DNA of 35,048 bases from JACPFV01 sp035526825 (GTDB taxonomy: Bacteria > Pseudomonadota > Gammaproteobacteria > Nevskiales > Nevskiaceae): NCBI GenBank assembly GCA_035526825.1, contig DATLBT010000023.1, positions 1 to 35,048 of the forward strand, in the 5' to 3' direction. The notes below the pieces were generated by a model. The model made no database searches, was not told the origin of the DNA, and was given only the letters and a program-made list of their open reading frames with translations. Positions 9,057-17,381 of the stretch are shown here, one piece after another. The first letter of the stretch is position 1. Every line of letters begins with the position of its first letter. Both the position numbers and the translations under genes were made by a program.

Positions 9057-9118
9057 TGTGGGAGGGCCCCTGGGCCCGATGTCGGTGGCACGACATCGGG
9101 GCCAGGGCCCCTCCCACA
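9057..9118. repeat. Intergenic palindromic REP-like repeat, copy 1
   Basis: Two 28-base arms (9057-9084 and 9091-9118) starting TGTGGGAGGG and ending CCCTCCCACA pair with two mismatches around a six-base loop. Nearly the same sequence occurs in inverted orientation at 34252-34312. Both sit in short intergenic gaps just after a stop codon. This is the style of REP-type elements spread by RAYT transposases, though none is present here. It might also act as a transcript-stabilising or terminating hairpin after purL; there is only a short A/T run beside it. Confidence 0.85.
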
Positions 9119-9267
9119 AAAGATCAACCACATGAGATCCCACCAACATCCGGGCCGCCGCCACGCCACAACAAGAACTAACGCCAACCCGTTCTTTTCC
9201 TTCGCCTTAAGCTAGCATTAGCACTCTCATGCCGCCGCGAGTCTTTGGCGGCGAGGGTGGAGGCTTC

Positions 9268-10896
9268 ATGCGCTACGACTATGTGATCGTGGGAGGCGGC
9301 TCGGCGGGTTGCGTGCTGGCCAACCGCTTGTCCGCCGACGGCAAGCACAGCGTGTGTCTGCTCGAGGCCGGCCCGGCCGACAGCAATCCATTCATCGCCA
9401 TCCCCGGCGGCATCCTGCAGATCATCCGCAGCAAGCTGCACAACTGGCACTTCTTCACAGAGCCGCAACGCCACCTCGACAATCGCCCGCGGTACTGGCC
9501 GCGCGGCAAGACGCTCGGCGGGTCGAGCGCGATCAACGCGATGTGCTACATCCGCGGCCACGCGCGGGATTACGACCACTGGGCCAGCCTCGGCAACACC
9601 GGCTGGAGCTATCGCGACCTGCTGCCGCTGTTCCGCAAGTCTGAGCACCACGAAATCGGCGCCAACGACTTCCACGGCACCGGCGGGCCGCTCAACGTCG
9701 CCCCGCTGCGCGACCCCAGCCCGCTCGCGCACGCCTTCATCGAGGCGGCCGAGCAGGCCGGCTTCCGGCGCACCGCCGACTTCAACGGCGCGCAGCAGGA
9801 GGGCGTGGGCCTTTACGAGGTGATGCAGAAGAATGGCCAGCGCTGCAGCAACGCGCACGCGTTCCTGCGCGAAGCCGAAGGCCGGGAGAACCTGACCATC
9901 CGCACCGGCGTGCATGCCACGCGCGTGCTGTTCGACGGCAAGCGCGCCGTCGGCGTGCGCGTGTTCGAGTCGGGCCGCTACCTCGACATCGCGGCGAACC
10001 GCGAAGTACTGCTCGCCGCCGGCGCGATCGGCTCGCCGCAACTGCTGCTGCTGTCGGGCGTGGGCCCAAGGGACGAAATCCAGCGCCACGGCATCTCGCT
10101 GGTGCACGAGCTGCCCGGCGTGGGCCGCAACCTGCAGGACCATCCGGACTTCATCATCACGACCGAGAACACCTCGCGCCTCGCGATCTCGTTTCACCCG
10201 CTGGCGTTCTGGCGCACGATCGTCGCGGTGTTCCAGTACCTGTTCAAGAAGCGCGGCACGCTGACCAGCAACTCGGCCGAGGCCGGCGCGTTCACCAAGT
10301 CGTCGCCATCGGAGCCGATACCCGACCTGCAATACCACCTCGTGGTGGCGGCGAACACCCGGCACGCGCAGGACCTGAGCACGCTGTTCAAGTTCTGCTA
10401 CAGCCTGCATGTATGCATCCTGCGGCCGAAGAGCCGCGGCACGGTGACGCTGCGCAGCAGCGATGCGCTCGCGGCGCCGGTGATCCAGCCCAATTATTGC
10501 GAGCACCCCGAAGACTTCGAGAAGTTGGTGCTGGGCTTCAAGCAGGCGCGCCATATCCTGTCGCAGCCGGCGTGGACCGCGCATCGCGGCGCGGAGCTCG
10601 AGCCCGGCATGGCGGTGCAGAGCGACGAGCACATCCGCGCCTGGGTCCGCGCCAACACCGAGACGGTCTATCACCCGGTCGGCACCTGCAAGATGGGGCT
10701 CGACGACATGGCCGTGGTGGATTCGCAATTGCGTGTGCGTGGCATCGAGGGGCTGCGCGTGATCGACGCCTCGATCATGCCGACGCTCATCGGCGGCAAC
10801 ACCAACGCGCCGACCACGGTGATCGGCGAGAAGGGCGCGGCCATGATCCTGGAGCAGGCACTGTCGCGGCCAGCCGCGACGGCGCTCGCGGCATGA
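9268..10896 (+). CDS. GMC family FAD-dependent oxidoreductase (choline/alcohol dehydrogenase-like)
   Basis: The 542-residue protein belongs to the glucose-methanol-choline oxidoreductases, flavoenzymes that oxidise alcohols. The ADP-binding loop VGGGSAG lies at residues 8-14, the GMC signature PRGKTLGGSSAINAM near 80-94, and the second signature GAIGSPQLLLLSGVGP near 265-280. Catalytic His and Asn are expected in VYHPVGTCKMG and GGNTNAPT near the C-terminus. The sequence style is that of choline dehydrogenase/AlkJ-like enzymes, but the substrate cannot be read. ATG 9268 is preferred over the in-frame ATG at 9229 because GGTGGAGG precedes it and the Rossmann strand starts immediately. It heads a rightward operon; its TGA overlaps the next ATG. 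Confidence 0.93.
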   Translation: MRYDYVIVGGGSAGCVLANRLSADGKHSVCLLEAGPADSNPFIAIPGGILQIIRSKLHNWHFFTEPQRHLDNRPRYWPRGKTLGGSSAINAMCYIRGHARDYDHWASLGNTGWSYRDLLPLFRKSEHHEIGANDFHGTGGPLNVAPLRDPSPLAHAFIEAAEQAGFRRTADFNGAQQEGVGLYEVMQKNGQRCSNAHAFLREAEGRENLTIRTGVHATRVLFDGKRAVGVRVFESGRYLDIAANREVLLAAGAIGSPQLLLLSGVGPRDEIQRHGISLVHELPGVGRNLQDHPDFIITTENTSRLAISFHPLAFWRTIVAVFQYLFKKRGTLTSNSAEAGAFTKSSPSEPIPDLQYHLVVAANTRHAQDLSTLFKFCYSLHVCILRPKSRGTVTLRSSDALAAPVIQPNYCEHPEDFEKLVLGFKQARHILSQPAWTAHRGAELEPGMAVQSDEHIRAWVRANTETVYHPVGTCKMGLDDMAVVDSQLRVRGIEGLRVIDASIMPTLIGGNTNAPTTVIGEKGAAMILEQALSRPAATALAA

Positions 10897-11426
10897 CGCG
10901 CTGGCTGTTGCTCATCGCCGGCGCCACGCTTGCCGGCTGCGGCGCGACGCGCGACCTGTTCGCGCGCGAAACACCGATCGAGGTGCGCGAGGTCGGCCGC
11001 AGCCTCTACTGCAACACCCCGGGCGAGACGGTCCACGTGACGCTGCTCGCGGACGCGCAGGCGGTGGCCGACTGGCAGGCCGCCCGCGGGATCGTGCTCG
11101 CCGGCGGCGAATCGCTGTCGCAGGCGCCGCACGCGGTGGTCGAAATGGGGGCGCGCCCGACCGGGGGCTACGGCATCGCGGTGGCGCGGGGAGCCGCGCT
11201 GCGTGGCGAAGTCGTCGTGCTCGCCGCGACGTTCGTGTCGCCGCCGCCGGGCAGCATCCGCACCCAGGCGCTCAGCAGCCCGTGCGTGCTGGTGCAATTG
11301 CCGCGCGGTCGCTACACCGAGGTCGAGGTACGGGACCCCTCCGGCGAGCTGCGTGCGCGCGGCGGGCGTCCGCAGCCGGGCGCACCTGTCGACGAGCCGG
11401 TGCCGTCGGCCGTCCCGGCGTCATGA
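10893..11426 (+). CDS. PrcB-type domain lipoprotein
   Basis: The 177-residue product begins with a lipoprotein signal (WLLLIAGATLAGC), so the mature protein should be lipid-anchored at the first Cys. The middle region, with PTGGYGIAV, the charged-hydrophobic strand GEVVVLAATFVSPPPGS and the ending SSPCVLVQLPRG, matches the pattern of the PrcB C-terminal domain family (protease complex subunit PrcB, characterised in oral spirochaetes, where it stabilises the protease PrtP). No protease partner is obvious here. The family link is from motif memory and moderately sure. The ATG overlaps the preceding stop (ATGA), and the gene ends overlapping the next start. Confidence 0.7.
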   Translation: MTRWLLLIAGATLAGCGATRDLFARETPIEVREVGRSLYCNTPGETVHVTLLADAQAVADWQAARGIVLAGGESLSQAPHAVVEMGARPTGGYGIAVARGAALRGEVVVLAATFVSPPPGSIRTQALSSPCVLVQLPRGRYTEVEVRDPSGELRARGGRPQPGAPVDEPVPSAVPAS

Positions 11427-11872
11427 TGCGCGCAGCCATATTGCTCGCCGCGGCCCTGCTCGCGGCATGGACGCCGGCGAGCGCGGAGACGCAGGCTCCG
11501 TCCGAGGTCGTTGACGCGTTTCATTTCGCGATGAAGGCCGGTGACCGGCGCAAGGTGCTCGAACTGCTGACCGCCGACGTCACGATCTTCGAGCAAGGCC
11601 ACATCGAGCGATCCCGCACCGAATACGCGCGCACACATCTCGCCGAGGACATCGCGTTCGCCTCGTCCACCCAGCGAACCGTTGCGCGTCGCACCGCACG
11701 GCTGCTCGGCAACGCGGCGTGGGTGATGTCGATCAACCGCAGCCGCGGCAGGTTCAATAACCAGCCGGTGGATTTCTCGACCGACGAGACCATGGTGCTG
11801 ACGCGCGTTGCCGGCAAGTGGCGCATCGTCCACATCCACTGGTCATTCGACGACAAGGCCACGCACAACTAG
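11423..11872 (+). CDS. Secreted SnoaL/DUF4440-like protein
   Basis: The 149-residue product has a Sec signal peptide (LLAAALLAAWTPASA) followed by a small cone-shaped NTF2-like domain: an opening helix (APSEVVDAFHFAMKAGDRRKVLELL), DVTIFEQGHIERS, and a closing strand pair VLTRVAGKWRIVHIHWSF. This arrangement is characteristic of SnoaL/DUF4440-type proteins, found in many periplasmic proteins of unknown role. No catalytic role can be assigned. The start could be either of two adjacent ATGs (11423 or 11426), both overlapping the preceding stop. Only three bases separate the stop from the acyltransferase ATG, so co-translation is likely. Confidence 0.8.
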   Translation: MMRAAILLAAALLAAWTPASAETQAPSEVVDAFHFAMKAGDRRKVLELLTADVTIFEQGHIERSRTEYARTHLAEDIAFASSTQRTVARRTARLLGNAAWVMSINRSRGRFNNQPVDFSTDETMVLTRVAGKWRIVHIHWSFDDKATHN

Positions 11873-11875
11873 CCG

Positions 11876-12790
11876 ATGCTGACTTTCCTGCCCGCGCCGG
11901 TGGTTGGGGTGATCATGGCGCTGGTGTTGAGCGTACATACCGTCCTGTGGGCCTCGCTGGTTTATGTCGGCATCCTGCTCAAACTGGTCTCGCCACCGGG
12001 TCCGGCTCGCGATGCCAGTTCCCGGCTTACGGCCTGGCTCGCGCAACGGTGGGCAATCCTCAACACGGTGTGGGTGCGATGGTTCCTGCGTGTCGAGTGG
12101 CACATCCGCATCGATGCCGACCTGTCGCCGCACGGCCAGTACCTCGTGTGCGCCAACCACCAGAGCTGGAACGACATTTTCGTGCTGATGCGGACCTTTG
12201 GCAGCAAGGCGCCGTTCTTCAAGTTCTTCCTGAAGCAGGAGCTCATCTGGGTGCCGGTGCTGGGCCTGTGCTGGTGGGGCCTCGACTATCCATTCATGAA
12301 GCGCTACACGCAGGAGCAGGTCGCGCGGAATCCGGCGCTCAAGGGCAAGGATCTCGAGACCACGCGCAGGGCCTGCGAGCGCTACAAGAACCAGCCCGTG
12401 CTGATCCTGAATTTCCTCGAGGGCACGCGGTTCACGACAGCCAAGCACGCCCAGCAGCGGTCGCCGTACGCGCGGTTGCTGAAGCCCAAGTCGGGGGGTT
12501 TTGCGTTCACCCTGTCCGCGCTCGGCGAGCGGCTGAGCTCGCTGCTCGACGTCACCATCGTCTATCCCGGCGGCGCGCAGGGATTCTGGGAGTTCCTGTG
12601 CGGCAAGGTCCGCAAGGTCGTCGTCGACGTGCGCCAGCTGCGCATCCCGGCGGATCTGTTCACCGGCAGCTATGAGAACGACCCGGTGTTCCGCCAGCGA
12701 TTCCAGGATTGGATCGGCGAGCTGTGGTTCGACAAGGACCGGCGCGTCGCCGAACTGCTGGCGCAGCATGCCCTGGAGGGATCGAAATAA
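11876..12790 (+). CDS. YihG-like lysophospholipid acyltransferase
   Basis: The 304-residue protein is a PlsC-type acyltransferase close in length and motif spacing to E. coli YihG. A hydrophobic N-terminal segment (residues 8-38) should anchor it in the inner membrane. The catalytic HX4D motif is NHQSWND with H95 and D100, and the phosphate-binding motif FLEGTR is at 180-185, followed by the strand LLDVTIVYPGG. Such enzymes transfer acyl chains to the sn-2 position of lysophosphatidic acid or related lysolipids; YihG influences the fatty-acid make-up of phospholipids. The stop overlaps the start of the penicillin-acylase gene (TAATG). Confidence 0.88.
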   Translation: MLTFLPAPVVGVIMALVLSVHTVLWASLVYVGILLKLVSPPGPARDASSRLTAWLAQRWAILNTVWVRWFLRVEWHIRIDADLSPHGQYLVCANHQSWNDIFVLMRTFGSKAPFFKFFLKQELIWVPVLGLCWWGLDYPFMKRYTQEQVARNPALKGKDLETTRRACERYKNQPVLILNFLEGTRFTTAKHAQQRSPYARLLKPKSGGFAFTLSALGERLSSLLDVTIVYPGGAQGFWEFLCGKVRKVVVDVRQLRIPADLFTGSYENDPVFRQRFQDWIGELWFDKDRRVAELLAQHALEGSK

Positions 12791-15525
12791 TGCGTGCAAT
12801 GACGCGCGGCGCGATGCTCGCTCTCGGTGCGGCGCTGGCGGCCTGCGGCCGTTCGGAGCCGCCCGCCGACCTGGTGCAGAAGGCGGAGACCGCGCTGCCG
12901 CCCGGGCAGTCCGGGTTCTGGAACAGCGAAGGCCAGGCCGCCGGCAGTGCCAGCGGAGATCCCGCGGACTACGGCGCGCACGTCGATGACCAGCGCCTGT
13001 TGTACTGGAGCTTCGACGCCAAGCCGGCGACGCTCGGCACCAAGCCCGGCACGCCGGTGTCGCCGCTGGCGGGCGTCGAGATTTACCGTGACGCCTACGG
13101 CGTGCCGATCGTCTACGCCGATAACGCGCATGACCTGTGGTTCGGCGTGGGCTATGCCATCGCGCAGGACCGGTTGTTCCTGATGGACGCGACTCGCCGC
13201 ACCGGCGCGGGCACGCTGGCCGAACTCGCCGGCTGCGGCTCGGTGCCGGCGGACGCGCAGCAGCGCATCGTCGGCTACTCCGATGCCGAGTACGCGGCTT
13301 TCTTCGCGGCGATGTCGCCCGATTCGCGCGAGTTCGTGCAGGGTTACGTCGATGGCGCCAACGCCTGGCGGCTCGAGGCGATCGCCGACCCCGCGCTGCT
13401 GCCCGCCGAGTACACGCTGCTGCAGACGACCCCGACCGAGTTCACCGTCAAGGACGTGCTGGCCGCGGGCGTCTACATTACGCGTTACGTCGCCGCCGAG
13501 GGCGGCAACGAGTTCCTCAACATCCAGATGCTGAAGCAGCTGGAACTCGAGTACGGCTCGCGCGCGGCAGCGCTGGCCGCGTTCCAGGACATGGTCTGGC
13601 TCGACGATCCGCAGGCAGTCACCAGTGTGCCCGCGGGTCTCGGTGTGTTCTCGAACCAGGATGGGGAAGCAGCCGGTCGCGACAACACTTTTACGCAGAT
13701 GGCGAACTGGGCGCTGGGCCTGCCGGAGACCGTGTGGAAAGGGCAGGGTACTGGGCATGCGGCCGAGGTCGGCAGCTGCAGCGCGCAGGCGCAAGCGACG
13801 TCGACACGCGCGTTCGCAAAGGCGCGCAAGGGGCGGGCGAGGCCGGCCCGCCTCGAGGGCGCTGCGACCCAGGTGCGCAAGGTGCTGAAGCAGCTCGCGC
13901 GCCTGTTCGCGAGCCGCGATGGTCACAGCTTCGGCTTCGCGCTGGCCGGCTCGATCACGCGTGACGGTGGCGGCATGCTCATCAGCGCGCCGCAGCTCGG
14001 CTACAGTTATCCACTGCTGCTCGCCGAGTACGAGATCCACGGCGCCGGCTACGACGCCCGCGGCGTGTCCGTGCCGATGCTGCCAGTGGTGGGCATCGGC
14101 TACACCACCGACGTGGCCTGGGCGCTGACCACCGGCTACAGCAAGACCATCGACAGTTTCGTCGAGACGACATGCTCGACCGCGCAGCAGCAGGCTGGCG
14201 CCTGCGCCGCTGACCAGTACTTCCATGCAGGGCAGTGGAAGGACATGGACTGCCGCGTCGAGACCGTCGCCTATCGCGACAGCGTGCAGGGTGTGCCGTC
14301 CGGACCGGCAGCCAACTCGCAGGATTACCGCGCGTGCCGCACCGTGCACGGCCCGGTGGTTGCGCGGGATGACGCCAAAGGCGTTGCGCGCAGCCTGCAG
14401 TTCGCGATCTTCGGGCGCGAACTCGAGACCATCGAGGGCGTGCGCGCGTGGAACCGGGCGAAGACCCTGGAGGACTTCATCTCCGGCGTACGCCAGGTGA
14501 CGTGGAATGAAAACGCCATCGTTGCCACGCGCGACGGGCAGATCGGCTATTTCCATCCGGGCCTGTTTCCGCGGCGCGGCGCGGGCGCCGACATGCGCCT
14601 GCCAGCGCGCGGCACCGGCGAGCACGACCTCGGCGCGCCGTTGCCGTTCGAGAAATTGCCGCACGCCGTCAACCCGCCGCAGGGCTTCGTCGCGAACTGG
14701 AACAACAAGCCGGCCGCGGGCTGGCTGGATGGCGAGGGCTTCGGCTCAACCTCGCGCGCCGCCGGCGCGGGGCAGCGCGTCACCAACCTGATCGACCTGC
14801 TGGGCTCGCGCCACGGCTGGACCTTTGCTGACCTGCGCGCGGCCGATATCCACGCCGGGACGCGCGACCCACGCGCGCGCGAATACCTGCCGGTGATCGC
14901 GGCGTTTCGCGCGACGGCATTTGGCGACCTGTCCGAGGTGCAGCGCGCCGCGCTCGACCGCATGTTGGCGTGGGATCGCTCGCACTATGGTCCGGGCATC
15001 GACCTCGCCGATGACACGACGTGGGTGGACGGCCCCGGCGCGACGCTGTTCGGCGCATACGTCGATGCGTTGCGCGACGAGCTGTTCGGCTCGCTGAAGA
15101 ACAACGTCATCGATCCGGGCACGCCGGACAGCGACCCCAACAATCCCAACCCCGACTCAGGCCTGACGATCTACGGGCGCATCGCCGGTGTCGGCAGCCA
15201 CCGCTTCGACCAGTCGGTGATGGACAACCTGGTGGTGCGGGTGCTCGCGCCGGAAAGCTCCGGCCTGTCAGTACGCCGCGACTACACCGGCGGGCGCACG
15301 CGCGATGCCGTGATGCGCGCGGCGCTCGAGGTGGCGCTGTCGCGACTCGAAGTGGACAGCGTCGACGGCCTCGACGGCTTGCGCCGCTCGCATCCGCGCA
15401 GCCAGATCTGCTCGCTGACTGGTGCTGTGGGTCCGGGCTCGGACGCCGCGCCGGGAACGTCTTGCGTGGAGATGCCGTACCAGGACCGCGGGTCGTGGGT
15501 GCATCGCGTGGGGTGGGAGCGCTGA
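12790..15525 (+). CDS. Penicillin acylase family lipoprotein (Ntn hydrolase)
   Basis: The 911-residue protein starts with a lipoprotein signal (LALGAALAAC). It then follows the alpha chain, spacer, beta chain plan of the penicillin/acylhomoserine-lactone acylase family. The alpha part opens with GVEIYRDAYGVPIVYA and GVGYAIAQDRLFLMD. A basic spacer (about 335-377) leads to the expected beta-chain start S380 in DGHSFGFAL. Later motifs are GIGYTTDVAWALTTGY and NWNNKP with N636, the usual oxyanion-hole Asn. Family members hydrolyse amide bonds after self-cleavage before a Ser nucleophile. The residue after the nucleophile is normally Asn (S-N-x-W); here it is Phe. Substrate could be a lactam, lactone or acyl-peptide. 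Last gene of its operon; converges on the DUF502 gene with three bases between. Confidence 0.9.
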   Translation: MRAMTRGAMLALGAALAACGRSEPPADLVQKAETALPPGQSGFWNSEGQAAGSASGDPADYGAHVDDQRLLYWSFDAKPATLGTKPGTPVSPLAGVEIYRDAYGVPIVYADNAHDLWFGVGYAIAQDRLFLMDATRRTGAGTLAELAGCGSVPADAQQRIVGYSDAEYAAFFAAMSPDSREFVQGYVDGANAWRLEAIADPALLPAEYTLLQTTPTEFTVKDVLAAGVYITRYVAAEGGNEFLNIQMLKQLELEYGSRAAALAAFQDMVWLDDPQAVTSVPAGLGVFSNQDGEAAGRDNTFTQMANWALGLPETVWKGQGTGHAAEVGSCSAQAQATSTRAFAKARKGRARPARLEGAATQVRKVLKQLARLFASRDGHSFGFALAGSITRDGGGMLISAPQLGYSYPLLLAEYEIHGAGYDARGVSVPMLPVVGIGYTTDVAWALTTGYSKTIDSFVETTCSTAQQQAGACAADQYFHAGQWKDMDCRVETVAYRDSVQGVPSGPAANSQDYRACRTVHGPVVARDDAKGVARSLQFAIFGRELETIEGVRAWNRAKTLEDFISGVRQVTWNENAIVATRDGQIGYFHPGLFPRRGAGADMRLPARGTGEHDLGAPLPFEKLPHAVNPPQGFVANWNNKPAAGWLDGEGFGSTSRAAGAGQRVTNLIDLLGSRHGWTFADLRAADIHAGTRDPRAREYLPVIAAFRATAFGDLSEVQRAALDRMLAWDRSHYGPGIDLADDTTWVDGPGATLFGAYVDALRDELFGSLKNNVIDPGTPDSDPNNPNPDSGLTIYGRIAGVGSHRFDQSVMDNLVVRVLAPESSGLSVRRDYTGGRTRDAVMRAALEVALSRLEVDSVDGLDGLRRSHPRSQICSLTGAVGPGSDAAPGTSCVEMPYQDRGSWVHRVGWER

Positions 15526-15528
15526 CCT

Positions 15529-16119
15529 TTACGAAGACCGCGACATCCCCGCTGTCACCACGAAACGCATCGCTTCTTCGAGCGTCATGTCCACCGGCGT
15601 GAGCCACGCGCGCGGCAGCAGCGCGGTGTAGCCGCCGATCGTGTAGCTCATCGGCAGGTACACGGCCACGGTGCCTTCGGCGGGTGTCAGCGGCAGGCCG
15701 CTGAAGTCCTCGATGGTCACGAAGCCGAGCAAACCGGCCTCGGTGCCGGGAAACTTCACCATTACCACCTTGCTGAACTTGTTCGAGCCCGACTGCGAGA
15801 ACAGGCTCATCAGGTCGCGCACCGCGCTGTAGACGGTCTTCACCAGCGGGATGCGCTCGAGCAGCGCCTCGAACCAGCGCATCAGGCGGCGGAAGTAAAC
15901 CGCCTCCATCAACACGCCAACCGCGAACACGAGGCCCAGCGCGACGAGCAGGCCAAGGCCCGGCGCGTAGAACTCGTCAGGCAGCAGCACGCGGACGAAG
16001 GCGCCGAGCGCGGTTTCGGTCATGCGCACCAGCCACGCCAGCACCGCGATCGTCACGACGATCGGCAGCACGACCGCGAGACCGGACAGGAAAGTGCGGG
16101 CGAGTCGGCGCAGGCTCAT
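15529..16119 (-). CDS. DUF502 family inner membrane protein
   Basis: The 196-residue product has two N-terminal membrane helices (about 10-31, LSGLAVVLPIVVTIAVLAWLV, and 52-73) and a conserved soluble tail beginning RIPLVKTVYSAVRDLMSLFS, with later PLTPAEGTVAVYLPMSYTIGG. This is the typical DUF502 layout, a widespread family of unknown function. ATG 16119 was chosen because the conserved N-terminus (MSLRRLARTFLSG) begins there; the frame stays open upstream through the FAH gene only by chance. It is the last gene of a leftward operon, 28 bases after the FAH-family stop. Confidence 0.9.
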   Translation of the reverse strand: MSLRRLARTFLSGLAVVLPIVVTIAVLAWLVRMTETALGAFVRVLLPDEFYAPGLGLLVALGLVFAVGVLMEAVYFRRLMRWFEALLERIPLVKTVYSAVRDLMSLFSQSGSNKFSKVVMVKFPGTEAGLLGFVTIEDFSGLPLTPAEGTVAVYLPMSYTIGGYTALLPRAWLTPVDMTLEEAMRFVVTAGMSRSS

Positions 16120-16147
16120 GCGCGAATGGTAGCCGCAGGCGCGGCCC

Positions 16148-16765
16148 TCATGCGCAGCGCCACTCGTGGCGGCCAAGGCCGGCGCCCTCGAGCACGATGC
16201 GATCACCCGGCGCGATCGGCCCGACGCCGGCCGGCGTGCCGGTGTAGATGACGTCGCCGGCCTGCAACGCCCAGGTGCGCGACAGGATGTGGATGATGCG
16301 CGCGACGCCGAACAGCATGTCCCTGGTGTGGCCGTCCTGGCGGCGCTGGCCGTTGACGTCGCAGGAGAAGCGCAGATCCTGCAGCGGCTGGCCGCTGTAC
16401 GCGGTCCAGTTGCCGAGCGGCGCACTGTGGTCGAAAGCCTTGGCGAGCTCCCACGGCGAGCCCTTCTTCTTCAACTCGCCCTGCAGTTCGCGCAGCGTGA
16501 GGTCGAGGCCGAGCGTCAGCGCACTGACATGGCGCGTTGCCTCCGCTTCGGGAATGTCGGCTCCGCCGCGGCCCAGTTGCACGACCAGTTCCGTCTCGTG
16601 ATGCACCGCGCCGCGGCCACGCGGAAGCGGGATGGCACTGCCCACCGGCACGATGCTGCTGGCCGGCTTCATGAACACCAGGAAGGCGTCGTCGGGCGTG
16701 TTGCCCAGTTCGCGGATGTGCTCGGCGTAGTTGCGGCCGATGCAGAAGATGCGCTGCACGTTCAT
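16148..16765 (-). CDS. Fumarylacetoacetate hydrolase family protein (YcgM-like)
   Basis: The 205-residue protein is a single FAH domain, close in length and N-terminus (IFCIGRNYAEHIRELG) to E. coli YcgM, an acylpyruvate hydrolase-like enzyme. The metal site motif HHETELVV supplies E57 and E59, and a later aspartate lies in LGLDLTLREL. The C-terminal GDVIYTGTPAGVGP loop is diagnostic. Such enzymes use Mg2+ or Mn2+ to hydrolyse or decarboxylate oxo-acids. I chose ATG 16765, which has GGGTGA upstream and matches the family N-terminus; a GTG at 16780 overlapping the previous stop is possible. It lies between a CMD-family gene and DUF502 in one operon. Confidence 0.92.
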   Translation of the reverse strand: MNVQRIFCIGRNYAEHIRELGNTPDDAFLVFMKPASSIVPVGSAIPLPRGRGAVHHETELVVQLGRGGADIPEAEATRHVSALTLGLDLTLRELQGELKKKGSPWELAKAFDHSAPLGNWTAYSGQPLQDLRFSCDVNGQRRQDGHTRDMLFGVARIIHILSRTWALQAGDVIYTGTPAGVGPIAPGDRIVLEGAGLGRHEWRCA

Positions 16766-16776
16766 CGCATCACCCG

Positions 16777-17319
16777 TCACGCGGGAAAGCGCGGCGCGCC
16801 GGCTTCGAGTGGAATCCGAAAAGTGTTGAGCGTGAACGACACGGCGTGGTACAGGCCGGCGAGCATCACCAGCTCGATGAGCTGGTCATCCGCAAAATGA
16901 TTCTTGAGTTCGGACCACAGCGCGTCGTCCACGGTGTGCGTGGCGTGCAGCGCGTCGGCGAGCTTGACGATCGCGCGCTCATCGGCCGACCACGCCGGAT
17001 CGTCGGCCGGCCTGCGCACCGAGGCCGCGAGTTCTGCAGGCGTCCATTTCGACTTCACGCCGAACGCCGCGACGTGCACGCCCCACTCGTACTCGGCGCC
17101 ACACAAGGCCGTGGTGCGCAGGATCATCAGCTCGCGCTGCCGCATCGAGATGCTGCCCCGATCGAGCAGGCCGCCCGCGATCATGCGGCTCAGCACGCGC
17201 GGGTTATGCGCCAGCGTGCGGAACAGCGCCAGCGGCGGCGCGCCGCGCATCACGGCGTCGAACGCGGCCTGCACGTCGGCGGAGTAGGGAGGGTCGAGCG
17301 GGGCGATGCGGGCGGTCAT
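16777..17319 (-). CDS. Carboxymuconolactone decarboxylase family protein
   Basis: The 180-residue, all-helical protein carries the CMD/AhpD-like pattern RTTALCGAEYEWGVHV, with C73, E76, E78 and H82 placed as in the family's active site. It has a single family Cys rather than the CXXC of AhpD, so it is more like the decarboxylase/4-oxalomuconolactone branch than a peroxidase. The substrate is unknown. TGGAG lies just before the ATG. The stop overlaps a possible start of the FAH gene, suggesting a shared role in small-molecule or ring-cleavage metabolism, though that is inference. Confidence 0.88.
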   Translation of the reverse strand: MTARIAPLDPPYSADVQAAFDAVMRGAPPLALFRTLAHNPRVLSRMIAGGLLDRGSISMRQRELMILRTTALCGAEYEWGVHVAAFGVKSKWTPAELAASVRRPADDPAWSADERAIVKLADALHATHTVDDALWSELKNHFADDQLIELVMLAGLYHAVSFTLNTFRIPLEAGAPRFPA

Positions 17320-17336
17320 GGAGTCTCCAGGAAAGG

Positions 17337-17363
17337 AAAAAGCCGCGCGGGGCGCGGCTTTTT
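17337..17363 (-). terminator. Rho-independent terminator after pckA
   Basis: AAAAAGCCGCGC and GCGCGGCTTTTT form a perfect 12-pair inverted repeat around a GGG loop, with U-tracts in both directions. It lies 18 bases after the pckA stop on the minus strand and just upstream of the next leftward operon, so it isolates pckA from it. Confidence 0.93.
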
Positions 17364-17381
17364 CGGTGACGCGTCAGGCCA

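Noticed and set aside
9218..9246. TTAGCACTC followed by GAGTCTTT, resembling a CIRCE heat-shock operator before the GMC gene
   Set aside because: Only the first half-site matches; the second is at the wrong spacing (12 rather than 9) and diverges after GAGT.
12670..14664. A 664-codon minus-strand frame opposite the penicillin-acylase gene
   Set aside because: The plus strand has a lipoprotein signal and acylase motifs; the antisense product has no supporting feature.
16120..16425. N-terminal extension of the DUF502 gene into the FAH gene
   Set aside because: The extra 102 residues are Arg/Ser/Ala-rich out-of-frame translation of the FAH gene, and the conserved DUF502 start is at 16119.
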